Assembly (NCBI GenBank): GCA_963802355.1
Contig: CAWDIV010000021.1
Location: forward strand, 124,001-188,000
Source: SG8-41 sp963802355
GTDB lineage: Bacteria; Pseudomonadota; Gammaproteobacteria; Burkholderiales; SG8-41
Reading direction: 5' to 3'
Length of the DNA: 64,000 nucleotides
Part shown: positions 56,404 through 64,000 of the stretch, one piece after another
Layout of the letters: every line of letters starts with the position of its first letter
Numbering within the stretch: position 1 is the first letter of the stretch
Made by a program: the position numbers and the translations under genes
The notes under the pieces: generated by a model
Seen by the model: the letters and a program-made list of their open reading frames with translations, nothing else
What the model was told of the DNA's origin: nothing
Database searches by the model: none

Positions 56404-57454
56404 CTACTCTACGACGGTCCGCCGAATCTTGAGCAATGATGACTTCCGAAACACCACGCCGAGCGCCAGCATACTCGCCAAGAACAGCGGGAGAGTCGAA
56501 GGTTCGGGTACCGCGGCTATGATGGCATCGGCAAGAATGGCATGAATAGCAGCCGTCGGATGCACTATGTCCCAAAACGCGAAGTCCTCCGGATCTCGGG
56601 CATTCGACGCCGGCCGGGTTGGGTTCGCACGAACCCGTTGTAACAAGGTGTCGTGACGTTAGTCAGTCCAAACTGCGCCCGGATTGGCGACGACGCTGTT
56701 GAATATGTCATCCGTTTGGAACTGGATGATGTTCAGCGCCAAAGCCGCATCCAATGCATCCAATGCCACATGGAGCGCCTGGTTGAATTGCCCGGAAAGG
56801 ATGCTGGCAGGGTTGGTCGCTGCGGGGCCCCAGGACCCGAAACGCCGGCGTAAGGCCAAGGTCGGGAATATTCGGAACCACGACGGTCTTTGCTCCGGCG
56901 TTCGCGAACGCTTGAACCGCAGCGAGGATGCCGTTGACCGCGGTTGGAATGACCGTTGCGGGATTCAGACCGAGCGCCACAATGTCTGCGATATCGTTGG
57001 ATCCGGAGAAAACGATGTACAGCGCATTCGGGGTCATGCACGCCGCGGGCGTTAAATGCCTGAACCTCGGCATTCAGCGACCACGGAAATAGTCCCGTCG
57101 GAAAGGGGCCGCTAAGGGGGACTGCGTCTACTCTGTTGTAAGTGGTTCGTGCTCCGCCGAATGCGAAGTTGTTGCCTCCCAGGAGCGATGGCCCAAGCGG
57201 GAGGTCGAGCCGCTGCGCCACCAGGTCCGTATACACCGGCCCGTTCGAGAAGCGGCCGTTGAAGTAATGGTCGGACGCGGGAAGCTCCGGACGGCCCAGG
57301 AATCAAGGTGGTGGCACTGGAAAAGGTTGCCTTGATCGGACAAGCTGTCTCCGATGACATAGATCGCGTCAAATAGAAGGGCCGAACTCGGTGCTGGTAT
57401 GGCGAGGACGAACAGGACGGCGAAACGAGCGATGACACTGAGACTGCGCGCCAT
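56404..57454 (-). CDS. PEP-CTERM SGNH/GDSL-family hydrolase, frameshifted
   Basis: About 345 residues. ATG 57454 with a GGGGAA site starts the signal peptide (LSVIARFAVLFVLAIPAPSS) and then VIGDSLSDQGNLF (block I, catalytic Ser). Block II is in FAFGGARTTYN, block III in VFSGSNDIADIV, and block V in FAFWDIVHPTAAIHAILADA with Asp/His. The C-terminal tag VPEPSTLPLFLASMLALGVV followed by FRKS marks it for exosortase sorting. Six or seven single-base shifts split it, nearly all cured by deleting one base. A secreted esterase of unknown substrate. Confidence 0.78.
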
Positions 57455-57581
57455 AATATTTCCCCTGATTCGTATTACACTTTCGGACGATACCTCGGAC
57501 TGCGCCGGACGCATGAGCTTAAAACTATACGCCGGTACCACGGCGCCAGGCCAGTGTGCGCTGAAACCAACTTCGAAACTC

Positions 57582-58794
57582 CTAGATATTTTGCCGCAAG
57601 GCATCGACAACCTCAATGCGGGTAACTCGTTTTGCCGGGAGTATTACCGCAAGGACCGTAGCTACGAAGCCGACGGCAAAGGATATCAGCAGCGATAACG
57701 GAATGATCTTGACGTGGGCCGTATAGCCGACGCTCCCGTGCGGCGGAGGCGGCATCGGGATGCCAATGGACGAGATCACCAGCGCCAACGCCACGCCGAG
57801 CAGCACTCCCAGGGTTCCGCCGATGAGGCCCAACACGACACTTTCGGTCACGATCAAGCGAAATACGTCTCCGCTGCCGTTGCCGAGCGCCATCATTGTG
57901 CCGAACTCTCCCACGCGCTCGAATACGCTCATGTTTACGCTGTTGGTCACGCTCAAAAGAACCATGATCAAGATGATCAACTGCAGGAATCCGAACTGGC
58001 GCTTGTAGAGTTCCACGGTCTTTTCGTAGAAGTCGTTCAGCTCGATCCAGGTTTTCACCTCCATGCCTGCCGGTCCCAGCTGCTCCTTCAGCGACGTGGC
58101 AATCCGATCGGTGTCCGCCGTCTTTTTTAGCGTAATGACGAGCGCGTTGGCGCCCTGGGTGCCCAGCAGTTCCTGAGCCGCGGTGAGCGGAATCTTCACC
58201 GCCCGTGCGTCATAATCGTTGGAAAAACTGCGGAAAACGCCGATCACCTCCAGATCCAGGCTGTTGAGCGCGCCCTCCAGCGCATTGGCGAGCATCGTCA
58301 CGCGATCGCCGGGCTTCAATTTGAGCCCTTCGCAACGCCATGGCCTACCAGCACGCCAAAAGTATCCTTGTCGGTGAGTTGCCGTCCCGCGGTAATGGTG
58401 ATGAAACTGCCGAGTTCGGCTTCCTTGCCAGGCTCTACGCCTTCGCCCAGGATCGGCAGGTCGCTGCGGCCGGTATTGAGCAGGCCCGAGAAGTTGAGAC
58501 GAGCCATCACGTTCTCGACGCCGGCCAGGCCGCGTAATACGTTGCTTGATCGGCTCGGGTTCGGCGATCAGATATTTCTCCGGACTACGCGAGCCGGCGA
58601 CGATAGAAACCGCTCTTGTACACCTGCAGGTGCCCCGACTGCGAATGTATGAGCGCCTCGGCCAACTGCACGAAGATGTCATTCACCCAACCGCCGGCAA
58701 GGATAAGTCCGGCCACACCGAAGACGATCGCTGCCAGCGTCATGGCCGTATGCGCCTTCTGGCGAATGACGTTGCGGAGGGCGACCGCGACCAT
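57582..58794 (-). CDS. LolC/E-like ABC transporter permease (FtsX type), frameshifted
   Basis: About 403 residues. ATG 58794 starts MVAVALRNVIRQKAHTAMTL. The chain crosses frames near 58600, 58545 and 58333; the last of these needs an added base. TM1 (about 16-38), a periplasmic domain with LGSFITITAGRQLTDKDTFG and GDRVTMLANALEGALNSLDL, and three C-terminal TMs with NSVNMSVFERVGEFGTMMAL and the ending RIEVVDALRQNI. It starts 12 bases after its paralogue at 58807, so both share a transcript. An ATPase subunit is missing from this cluster. Confidence 0.8.
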
Positions 58795-58806
58795 GGCGTC
58801 CGTGTT

Positions 58807-60043
58807 TCAGCGACTGTGCCGCAAGGCGTCCACGATCTCCTTGCGGGACGCAGTCCACGCCGGATACACGCTCGCGATCAGGGTCGTGCCGACTGCGAGG
58901 AGGAAAGCCTCAAGTGCGATTCTCCAGGTGACGAGAATCTCGCCGGTAAACCCATGGGTCATGCCGGGCGGCGGCGGCATCGGTATGCCGACGGCAGAAA
59001 TTACCGCCGCCAAAGCCACTCCGATCAACAGCCCCAACACCCCGCCAAAGCAGCCCAGCAACACCCCTTCGCTCACGAACAGTCGCAGAATACCGGCTGC
59101 GCTTTATTCCCAGCGCCATGGAAGTGCCGATTTCGCTTATTCTCTCGATCACGCTCATCGTCATGGTATTGGAGATGCTGAGCAAGATGATCAATGCAAT
59201 GATGAGCTGGATGCCCTGGATCTGTTTGGTGAAAAGCGACGCGGTCTTGTTGTAGACATCTGCCAGCTGATGCCATGGAACCACTTCGAATTTGTCCTGT
59301 TGCAGCTGGTTGCGCAACCTGGCGAGCATGCTGTCAGTGTCGGAGGTTTCGTTCAGCAGCACGACCCATAAGTGGGAGCCTTTGGTGCGCAGAAGTGTGC
59401 GAGCCGCCGCAATGGGGACGCGTAAAGCGGACTCATCGTAGGCTTTGGTGACCGTCGCAAACAAGCCGAGGACGGTTAGCTCGACCGCATTGGTGCCCCC
59501 TGAAGCGGTGTTAGCGAGCAGCACCACTTTATCGCCAACCTTTACACCGAGGTTGCGCGCGAGGCCCTCACCCATGATGACGGCAAGCGGTTGGTCCGCC
59601 GAAAGGTTCTTGCCCGCCGTTATTTGCACCCCTTTGCCGAAGACGGCTTCGTCCTGCGGACTTACGCCGTCGCCGATAAACGAAAGGGTTGCATCACCGT
59701 GGCTGACCAAACCACTGAAGGACAGGCGCGGGGCAACCGCCTTGATCCGCCGTAGCTCATCGGGGGTTTCGAGTTGAGGGATCGCATCAGGCAACAGGAA
59801 AGCATAAGGGTCGGCTTTGCCGGCGTCATGGTAGCCTGGCCGCACGATTTGCAAATGGCCCAGTTGCGAGTTGATCGTAGACTCGCGAAAGTCCATGAAT
59901 ATCCACTCGATGAAACCGCTCGCCACGATCAGGGCCGTGATGCCGAACGCGACCGCGCCTATGGCGATGGCGCTGCGGCGTCTTTGGCGCAGGACATTGC
60001 GCAATGCCAATGAGAAGTCGAGCCAGATTGTTTGCACGGTCAT
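58807..60043 (-). CDS. LolC/E-like ABC transporter permease (FtsX type), single frameshift
   Basis: About 411 residues. ATG 60043 starts MTVQTIWLDFSLALRNVLRQ. TM1 (about 22-45), periplasmic MacB-PCD-like domain (SFIGDGVSPQDEAVFGKGVQ, ITAGKNLSADQPLAVIMGEG), and TMs near 275-300, 325-350 and 375-400. Near 59100 the frame shifts into GILRLFVSEGVLLGCFGGVL, joined by removing one base. Both permeases share the PMPPPPG loop and ending (E-V-DALR), as expected of a LolCE-type pair. They lie divergent from the ThiF gene with 260 bases between. Confidence 0.83.
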
Positions 60044-60303
60044 CTATCAATTGGCCGCAGGCCCGGGCCGCGCGTCGCAGCGGTCGGCAACAGTGTGCGG
60101 AAGCGTGACACTTTCTTGCGCAATCGAGAATAGCACCAATTATGTCACCCGCCCACAAAACGATGCTAGATTGCGATTGTCGGTCTTGCGAACCGGATGA
60201 AAATCCGAACTCGCTTGACACTCCCCGTCCCCTCGGGGGAGAGCCGAAGCACGCGAGGAGCCAGGTTGGGGTGAGTGATAGGTCGCGCTCGGGGAGGCTG
60301 TCC
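60044..60303. other. Divergent intergenic region between permeases and the ThiF gene
   Basis: No gene. Contains CCCCTCGGGGGAG (about 60228-60242), which is palindromic, and a GGGGAGG ribosome-binding site before GTG 60304. Promoters for both directions probably lie here. Confidence 0.4.
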
Positions 60304-61167
60304 GTGAAATCCGCATTCAGCTACGAAAAGGCGTTTTCGCGCAACATCGGCTGGGTGACCGCATCGGAGCAACAGACGCTGCGCGGCAAACGCGTCGCCA
60401 TTGCGGGTCTCGGCGGCGTCGGAGGGGCTCATCTGCTAACGCTCACCCGGCTCGGAATCGGTGCCTTTCACATCTCCGATTTCGATACCTTCGACATCGC
60501 CAATTTCAATCGCCAGGCGGGTGCCATGACCAGCACCCTCGGCCGCACGAAGAGCGAAGTGCTGTCCGAAATGGCGCGTGACATCAATCCAGAGTTGCGA
60601 CTGACCGTTTTCGATAAAGGTGTCAACGAGCAGAATATCGGCGCCTTCCTGGAGGGCGTCGATTTGTATGTCGACGGGCTCGATTTCTTTGCCTTTTCCG
60701 CGCGCAAGATAGTATTTCCCGAATGCGCGCGGCGGGGGATTCCGGCCACCACGGCCGCGCCGCTGGGCATGGGCGCGGCCGTGCTCAATTTCGTGCCCGG
60801 CGGGATGACCTTCGAAGAGTATTTCCGCTGGGACGGTTGCTCCGAGGATCAAATGGCACTGCGCTTTCTCATCGGCCTGTCGCCGGCGTTGCTGCAGCGG
60901 GCCTACCTGGCAGACCCGGCCGCCGTCGATTTCAAGGCTCGCAAGGGGCCGTCGACTCCCATGGCTTGCGAAATCTGTGCCGGCATGGCGGCCACCGAGG
61001 CGCTCAAGATCTTGTTGCGTCGCGGCACGACAATTACCGCACCGCACGGCATGCACTTCGATGCCTATCGAAACAAGATGGTGAAGACCTGGCGGCCGTG
61101 GGGAAACCGCAATCCGATTCAAAGGTTAACCCTGGCGATTGCGAGCCGACAGCTGGGAGTGGGTTGA
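60304..61167 (+). CDS. E1-like ThiF/MoeB/HesA-family adenylyltransferase
   Basis: 287 residues from GTG 60304, chosen for GGGGAGG ten bases upstream. The nucleotide loop VAIAGLGGVGGAHLLTLTRL is near residue 30 and the metal/adenylation aspartate in HISDFDTFDIANFNRQAGAM (residues about 56-75) includes the conserved Arg-Gln. DFFAFSARKIVFPECARRGI and AAPLGMGAAVLNFVPGG follow the family. One Cys pair, CEIC, lies near the C-terminus where E1-like proteins normally have two CxxC pairs, so the zinc site is incomplete. ThiF-type enzymes adenylate a peptide or protein C-terminus. It is six bases upstream of the nitroreductase gene, a pair that is fused in Rv1355c of Mycobacterium. Confidence 0.87.
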   Translation: MKSAFSYEKAFSRNIGWVTASEQQTLRGKRVAIAGLGGVGGAHLLTLTRLGIGAFHISDFDTFDIANFNRQAGAMTSTLGRTKSEVLSEMARDINPELRLTVFDKGVNEQNIGAFLEGVDLYVDGLDFFAFSARKIVFPECARRGIPATTAAPLGMGAAVLNFVPGGMTFEEYFRWDGCSEDQMALRFLIGLSPALLQRAYLADPAAVDFKARKGPSTPMACEICAGMAATEALKILLRRGTTITAPHGMHFDAYRNKMVKTWRPWGNRNPIQRLTLAIASRQLGVG

Positions 61168-61172
61168 GCAAC

Positions 61173-62252
61173 ATGCTTGTCAGCGAGCAGATTCTCGATC
61201 TGGCGCGCTGGGCGCCGAGCGGCGATAACACCCAGCCATGGCGCTTCGAGATCAAAGGCGATCTCGAAGTTGTCGTTCACGGATTCGATACGCGGGAGCA
61301 CTGCGTGTACGACCTGGACGGACGGCCCAGCCAGATCGCTCTCGGCGCGCTGCTCGAGACCATGCGCATCGCCGCCACGGGCCATGGAATGCGCACCAAG
61401 GTCAGCCGCAGGCTCGAAATGCCCGACGAGAAACCGACTTTCGATATCCGGTTCGTCCCCGACCGACAGGTGCAGCCGAGTCTGCTCATCCCCCTTATTA
61501 CGGTTCGGACGGTCCAGCGCCGGCCGCTCCGCACCAACCGGTTGACGGCAGCGCAGAAATCGGTGCTCGAAGCGAGCGTGGCCCCGAGCCACGAGATTAT
61601 CTGGTTCGAAACGCCGCAGGAGCGTTGGCGCGTCGCTCTTCTCATGTTCCGGAACGCTAAAATTCGCCTGACCATGCGCGAAGCGTACGAGGTGCATCGC
61701 AGCGTGATCGAATGGAACGCCCGATTCAGTGAAGATAAGGTTCCCGATCAGGCGGTAGGAGTCGATCCGTTGACCAGCAGACTCATGCAATGGGTAATGC
61801 AGAGCTGGTCCCGTGTCGAGTTTTTCAATACCTGGCTCGGGGGAACCATAATGCCCCGTTTGCAGCTCGACCTCATTCCGGGTTTGGCCTGCGCCGCACA
61901 CTTCGGTCTCGCGGCGAAGGCAACGCCTGTCTCGATCGACGACTATGTGGCGGGTGGGCGCGCGACGCAGCGATTCTGGCTGGAGGTGACAAGACTCGGG
62001 CTATGGCTGCAGCCCGAGATGACTCCGGTCATCTTTGGACGGTATCACCGCGAAGCGATCGAGTTTACCGCCAACGAATCGGTAAGGGTTCTGGCGGCTC
62101 AGGTTTCTACCGGCCTCGAGACATTGGTCGGGACCGAGTGCGCCAGGCGGCTGGTTTTTTTCGGCCGCGTCGGTCCAGGCAAAGCGCCAAGGGCGCGTTC
62201 CACGCGCCTTCCCCTCTCGCGATTGAGCGTGGCGAGCACTGAAAAACGATAA
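61173..62252 (+). CDS. Nitroreductase-family protein (MoeY-type)
   Basis: 359 residues from ATG 61173, start chosen to follow the ThiF stop; the longer open frame overlaps ThiF. The FMN-dependent nitroreductase fold has ILDLARWAPSGDNTQPWRFE near residue 6, with the conserved NxQPW loop, then LGALLETMRIAATGHGMRTK in the dimer helix. The rest is less typical and about 100 residues longer than common nitroreductases, with a TM-like or hydrophobic segment LGGTIMPRLQLDLIPGLACA. The ending VFFGRVGPGKAPRARSTRLP is strongly basic and is repeated in decayed form at 63337-63652. Cotranscribed with ThiF. Joint reaction unknown. Confidence 0.8.
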   Translation: MLVSEQILDLARWAPSGDNTQPWRFEIKGDLEVVVHGFDTREHCVYDLDGRPSQIALGALLETMRIAATGHGMRTKVSRRLEMPDEKPTFDIRFVPDRQVQPSLLIPLITVRTVQRRPLRTNRLTAAQKSVLEASVAPSHEIIWFETPQERWRVALLMFRNAKIRLTMREAYEVHRSVIEWNARFSEDKVPDQAVGVDPLTSRLMQWVMQSWSRVEFFNTWLGGTIMPRLQLDLIPGLACAAHFGLAAKATPVSIDDYVAGGRATQRFWLEVTRLGLWLQPEMTPVIFGRYHREAIEFTANESVRVLAAQVSTGLETLVGTECARRLVFFGRVGPGKAPRARSTRLPLSRLSVASTEKR

Positions 62253-62383
62253 GCAAATCAGATATTAGAGAGCTCGAACGGCAATTCGGCCGGCGTGCAG
62301 CCCGCCTTGCGCATCAGTAACCGTCGCCTTATAGTGGACCCGTCTGTGCCGAATGGAATACCGGGAGGGGGCGGGAGGAAATC
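62253..62383. other. Spacer before the fatty-acid hydroxylase
   Basis: 131 bases. GGGAGGAAATC lies directly in front of ATG 62384. No other feature is clear. Confidence 0.4.
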
Positions 62384-63100
62384 ATGGCATCAAGAAGAGA
62401 AAAGGCCATCGCAGAATTAGGTGAGCCGACGACACTCGGGAGCCACTGGATCATCTTCTACACGGCTATTTTTTGTGTCGGAGGAATGATACTGCCGTCT
62501 CTCTATTTGCAGGATGTACGTCCCTTCGAATGGTTGGCGATCCCATTCACCTTTTTCATAGCCAATCTCATCGAATATGGAGTGCACCGGTGGCCGATGC
62601 ATAGAAACTTGCCAGGTGCTGCTTTCATGCTGAGGCTACATATGATCCACCATAACTATTTCGATGAGAACGAGTATCGGCTGAGAAAGTATCCCGATTA
62701 TGTCGCTCTCGTGTTCCCGGCGATCGTGCTCAATCTGCTGACACTGTTCGTGGTTCTTCCCATTGCCTATCTGGTATTTCTGACGGTAGGAAAGAATGCC
62801 GCTCTTTTATTCATCGCAACGGTCATGGGCTACTATCTGCTGATGCAGCTTATCCACGTAGCGACGCATACCGACGAGAGTCATTGGATCAACTCTATCC
62901 CCGGAATCGAATACCTGTGGCGACACCACTATATTCACCATCACCATTCTGAAATGGCCCGTGCCAATTACAATTTCATTATCCCCGTTAGCGATTGGAT
63001 TTTCGGCACCAACAGGCAGGAGTTGGAGAAACCCGGGGGGCACATCGCACGCGAGGCCGCCCCCCCCTTGCGTTCGCTGCCCGGAGATGAGCGTCGCTGA
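62384..63100 (+). CDS. Membrane fatty-acid hydroxylase / sterol-desaturase-family enzyme
   Basis: 238 residues. Membrane helices at about 22-42, 48-66, 105-130 and 138-160. Histidine boxes HRWPMH (68-73), HMIHH (86-90), HVATH near 159 and HHYIHHHH near 180-187 supply ligands for the di-iron centre that hydroxylates or desaturates lipids. It uses oxygen and an unidentified electron donor. The following chain IPVSDWIFGTNR fits the family end. It lies 131 bases after the nitroreductase on the same strand, and with ThiF may be one transcription unit. The substrate may be a hydroxy fatty acid or carotenoid-like lipid. Confidence 0.85.
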   Translation: MASRREKAIAELGEPTTLGSHWIIFYTAIFCVGGMILPSLYLQDVRPFEWLAIPFTFFIANLIEYGVHRWPMHRNLPGAAFMLRLHMIHHNYFDENEYRLRKYPDYVALVFPAIVLNLLTLFVVLPIAYLVFLTVGKNAALLFIATVMGYYLLMQLIHVATHTDESHWINSIPGIEYLWRHHYIHHHHSEMARANYNFIIPVSDWIFGTNRQELEKPGGHIAREAAPPLRSLPGDERR

Positions 63101-63336
63101 GATCTCGTAGCGGTAGGCATGTGCCGGGGCTAAGTCGATCTCGGCCTGCCAACGCGCTGGCCGCAGACAGCGGCGCACGGTGTTCCTGATCCAGCCGCGT
63201 AGCGGGCGCAATCCCCGAGACGTCACCCGCCGCCTTCAGGCGGTGCATCTCTTCTCAACGCTCTTGGCCAACCACTGGCCCCTTGACGCCCAACCCGGGG
63301 CGCGGACACTCTAACCGTTCGGTCACCGCGAAGGCG
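63101..63336. other. Non-coding stretch with degenerate coding
   Basis: Nothing is supported on either strand. A weak reverse-strand sequence (GLRPLRGWIRNTVRRCL) is basic but not convincingly related to any family. Confidence 0.35.
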
Positions 63337-63652
63337 GCGCCGGTATCGATCGACGACCATGTGGCAGCGGCAGGGGCCATGCAGCGCTTCTAGCTAGCTG
63401 GAAGCGGCAAGGCTGGGGCTAATGGCTACGGCCCGAAATGACCCCGGCTATATTCGGCCGGTATTACCGCGAACGCATGGCATTTACCTCCCAATACCTC
63501 GGTGCGGGCGCTGGCCGCGCGGGTTGCAGCCGGATTTTGAAGCGTTGCTGGGGGAGGAGTTTGCGAAGCGGATGGTGTTCTTCGCCCGTATTGGCGTAGG
63601 CGAGGCACCCCGCGCCCGTTCCACTCGAATGCCGTTATCGCGTCTGGCTTGA
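63337..63652 (+). pseudogene. Decayed duplicate of the nitroreductase C-terminal third
   Basis: The frame reads VSIDDHVA ... then several stops, then FEALLGEEFAKRMVFFARIG and VGEAPRARSTRMPLSRLA. Each piece matches the intact gene in order (VSIDDYVAGGR, WLQPEMTPVIFGRYHREAIE, and VFFGRVGPGKAPRARSTRLP). Divergence is much higher than the single-base shifts elsewhere, with several in-frame stops, so it is a genuine relic. Confidence 0.75.
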
Positions 63653-63732
63653 ACGCCAGACCATAATAATCAATTGGTTAAACAGATCTCCTGAAAAACC
63701 GACGTCGACCATGCGATTTGCGCGATCCGATC

Positions 63733-63749
63733 TGTCGGAAAATTTTACA
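63733..63749. promoter_or_regulatory. 17-bp AT-centred element, copy 1
   Basis: TGTCGGAAAATTTTACA. The central AAAATTTT is palindromic and the outer TGT/ACA are inverse but offset by three bases. A second copy with one difference lies at 63881. The motif was not noticed elsewhere in the window except a partial start (TGTCGGA) at the very end, 63994-64000. Confidence 0.6.
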
Positions 63750-63880
63750 TCGAGCATGCCCCAGCCAGGCCTGAGCTGGTGCCGCAAGAGAACTTAACAC
63801 TTTGCACGACGAAGGAAGTTTCAACCCTATTTATCTGTTTAAATTGCATTGTTGTCCAGGCGCGGGTGTGAGCGTGGATC

Positions 63881-63897
63881 TGTCGGGAAATTTTACA
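63881..63897. promoter_or_regulatory. 17-bp AT-centred element, copy 2
   Basis: TGTCGGGAAATTTTACA, 148 bases from copy 1, in the same orientation. The pair stands 60 to 230 bases in front of a sigma-54-like -24/-12 element, the position where enhancer-binding proteins of the RpoN type normally bind. Confidence 0.6.
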
Positions 63898-63959
63898 ACG
63901 ATGACACCGCGATCAGGTTCGTTCCTATATCTAAATGTTTATAAATGACTTTTTGGCGA

Positions 63960-63974
63960 GGTACGGATTATGCT
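63960..63974 (+). promoter_or_regulatory. Sigma-54-like -24/-12 element at the window end
   Basis: GGTACGGATTATGC has GG at 63960, ten bases, then GC at 63972, with a TGCT extension. Spacing is exact, but the -24 half lacks the TTGG context. No start codon lies within the remaining 26 bases, so the target gene would be outside the window. Confidence 0.4.
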
Positions 63975-64000
63975 CTGGATTCGCCTTGAATGATGTCGGA

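Noticed and set aside
63101..63336. Group II intron maturase or transposase piece on the minus strand (LRGWIRNTVRRCL)
   Set aside because: The match is short and basic-rich only; no reverse transcriptase or maturase motif and no intron domain V structure nearby.
63951..63975. TTGGCGAGG as the -24 element of a sigma-54 promoter
   Set aside because: Distance to the next GC is 15 bases, not 10; the GG at 63960 gives the right spacing instead.

Overview
The window is GC-rich, densely coded chromosomal DNA from an uncultured-type betaproteobacterium. This rests on the block trxB / ftsK-lolA-rarA-serS, on glnB beside an NH3/glutamine-dependent nadE, on PEP-CTERM proteins with a PrsT-type TPR lipoprotein, and on several copies of the ABC_sub_bind (PF04392) family. 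No rRNA, CRISPR array, integrase or plasmid function was seen. The only tRNA found is tRNA-Ser(CGA) at 21.8 kb.

Layout. 0-8 kb: a truncated gene of unknown function, a ModA-like binding protein, an orphan OmpR-type regulator, an MHS-family transporter with a textbook terminator, an oxidoreductase and a hybrid histidine kinase. 8-21.6 kb: an accessory region. It holds a DUF2279 protein, a seven-heme cytochrome c with a flavocytochrome-type reductase, a PEP-CTERM protein, PF04392 genes and relics, an OmpA-like porin with a deleted second copy of its 5' end, fragments of transposases, and on its right flank a row of small single-gene units on the minus strand. Two of these units share a leader of about 124 bp ending in a GC hairpin. 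The region ends at a 20-bp duplication of the tRNA-Ser 3' end. 22-35 kb: core housekeeping genes (serS, rarA, lolA, ftsK, trxB, glnB, nadE) plus FecR, Crp/Fnr and Smr proteins. 35-47 kb: a FemAB-like protein, a MoxR/VWA pair, a Nudix hydrolase, a TPR protein, a MacAB-like efflux operon carrying a truncated four-helix-bundle (IVP) gene, and a glutaryl-CoA-dehydrogenase-like enzyme.

47.5-60 kb: an exopolysaccharide/PEP-CTERM-flavoured block. PrsT is preceded by a sigma-54-like promoter and faces a very large protein built as winged-helix, alanine/glutamate coiled coil, membrane anchor and AsmA-like domain. Next come a DUF1302 outer-membrane barrel, a secreted PEP-CTERM SGNH hydrolase and two LolC/E-like permeases without an ATPase. 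60-64 kb: divergent from the permeases, an E1-like ThiF enzyme, a nitroreductase and a membrane fatty-acid-hydroxylase-type enzyme, then a decayed second copy of the nitroreductase tail, then two copies of a 17-bp AT-centred motif next to a second sigma-54-like element at the window edge.

Two features run through the whole window. First, about twenty genes are split by single-base shifts. Where they can be read, about forty are cured by removing one base and only a handful by adding one. They are densest at 47.8-59.1 kb and also hit serS and ftsK, which should be essential, so sequence error is the leading explanation; each such gene is annotated across its frames. Second, many intergenic gaps carry short words repeated two to four times and often answered by inverted copies, with a different word in each gap.
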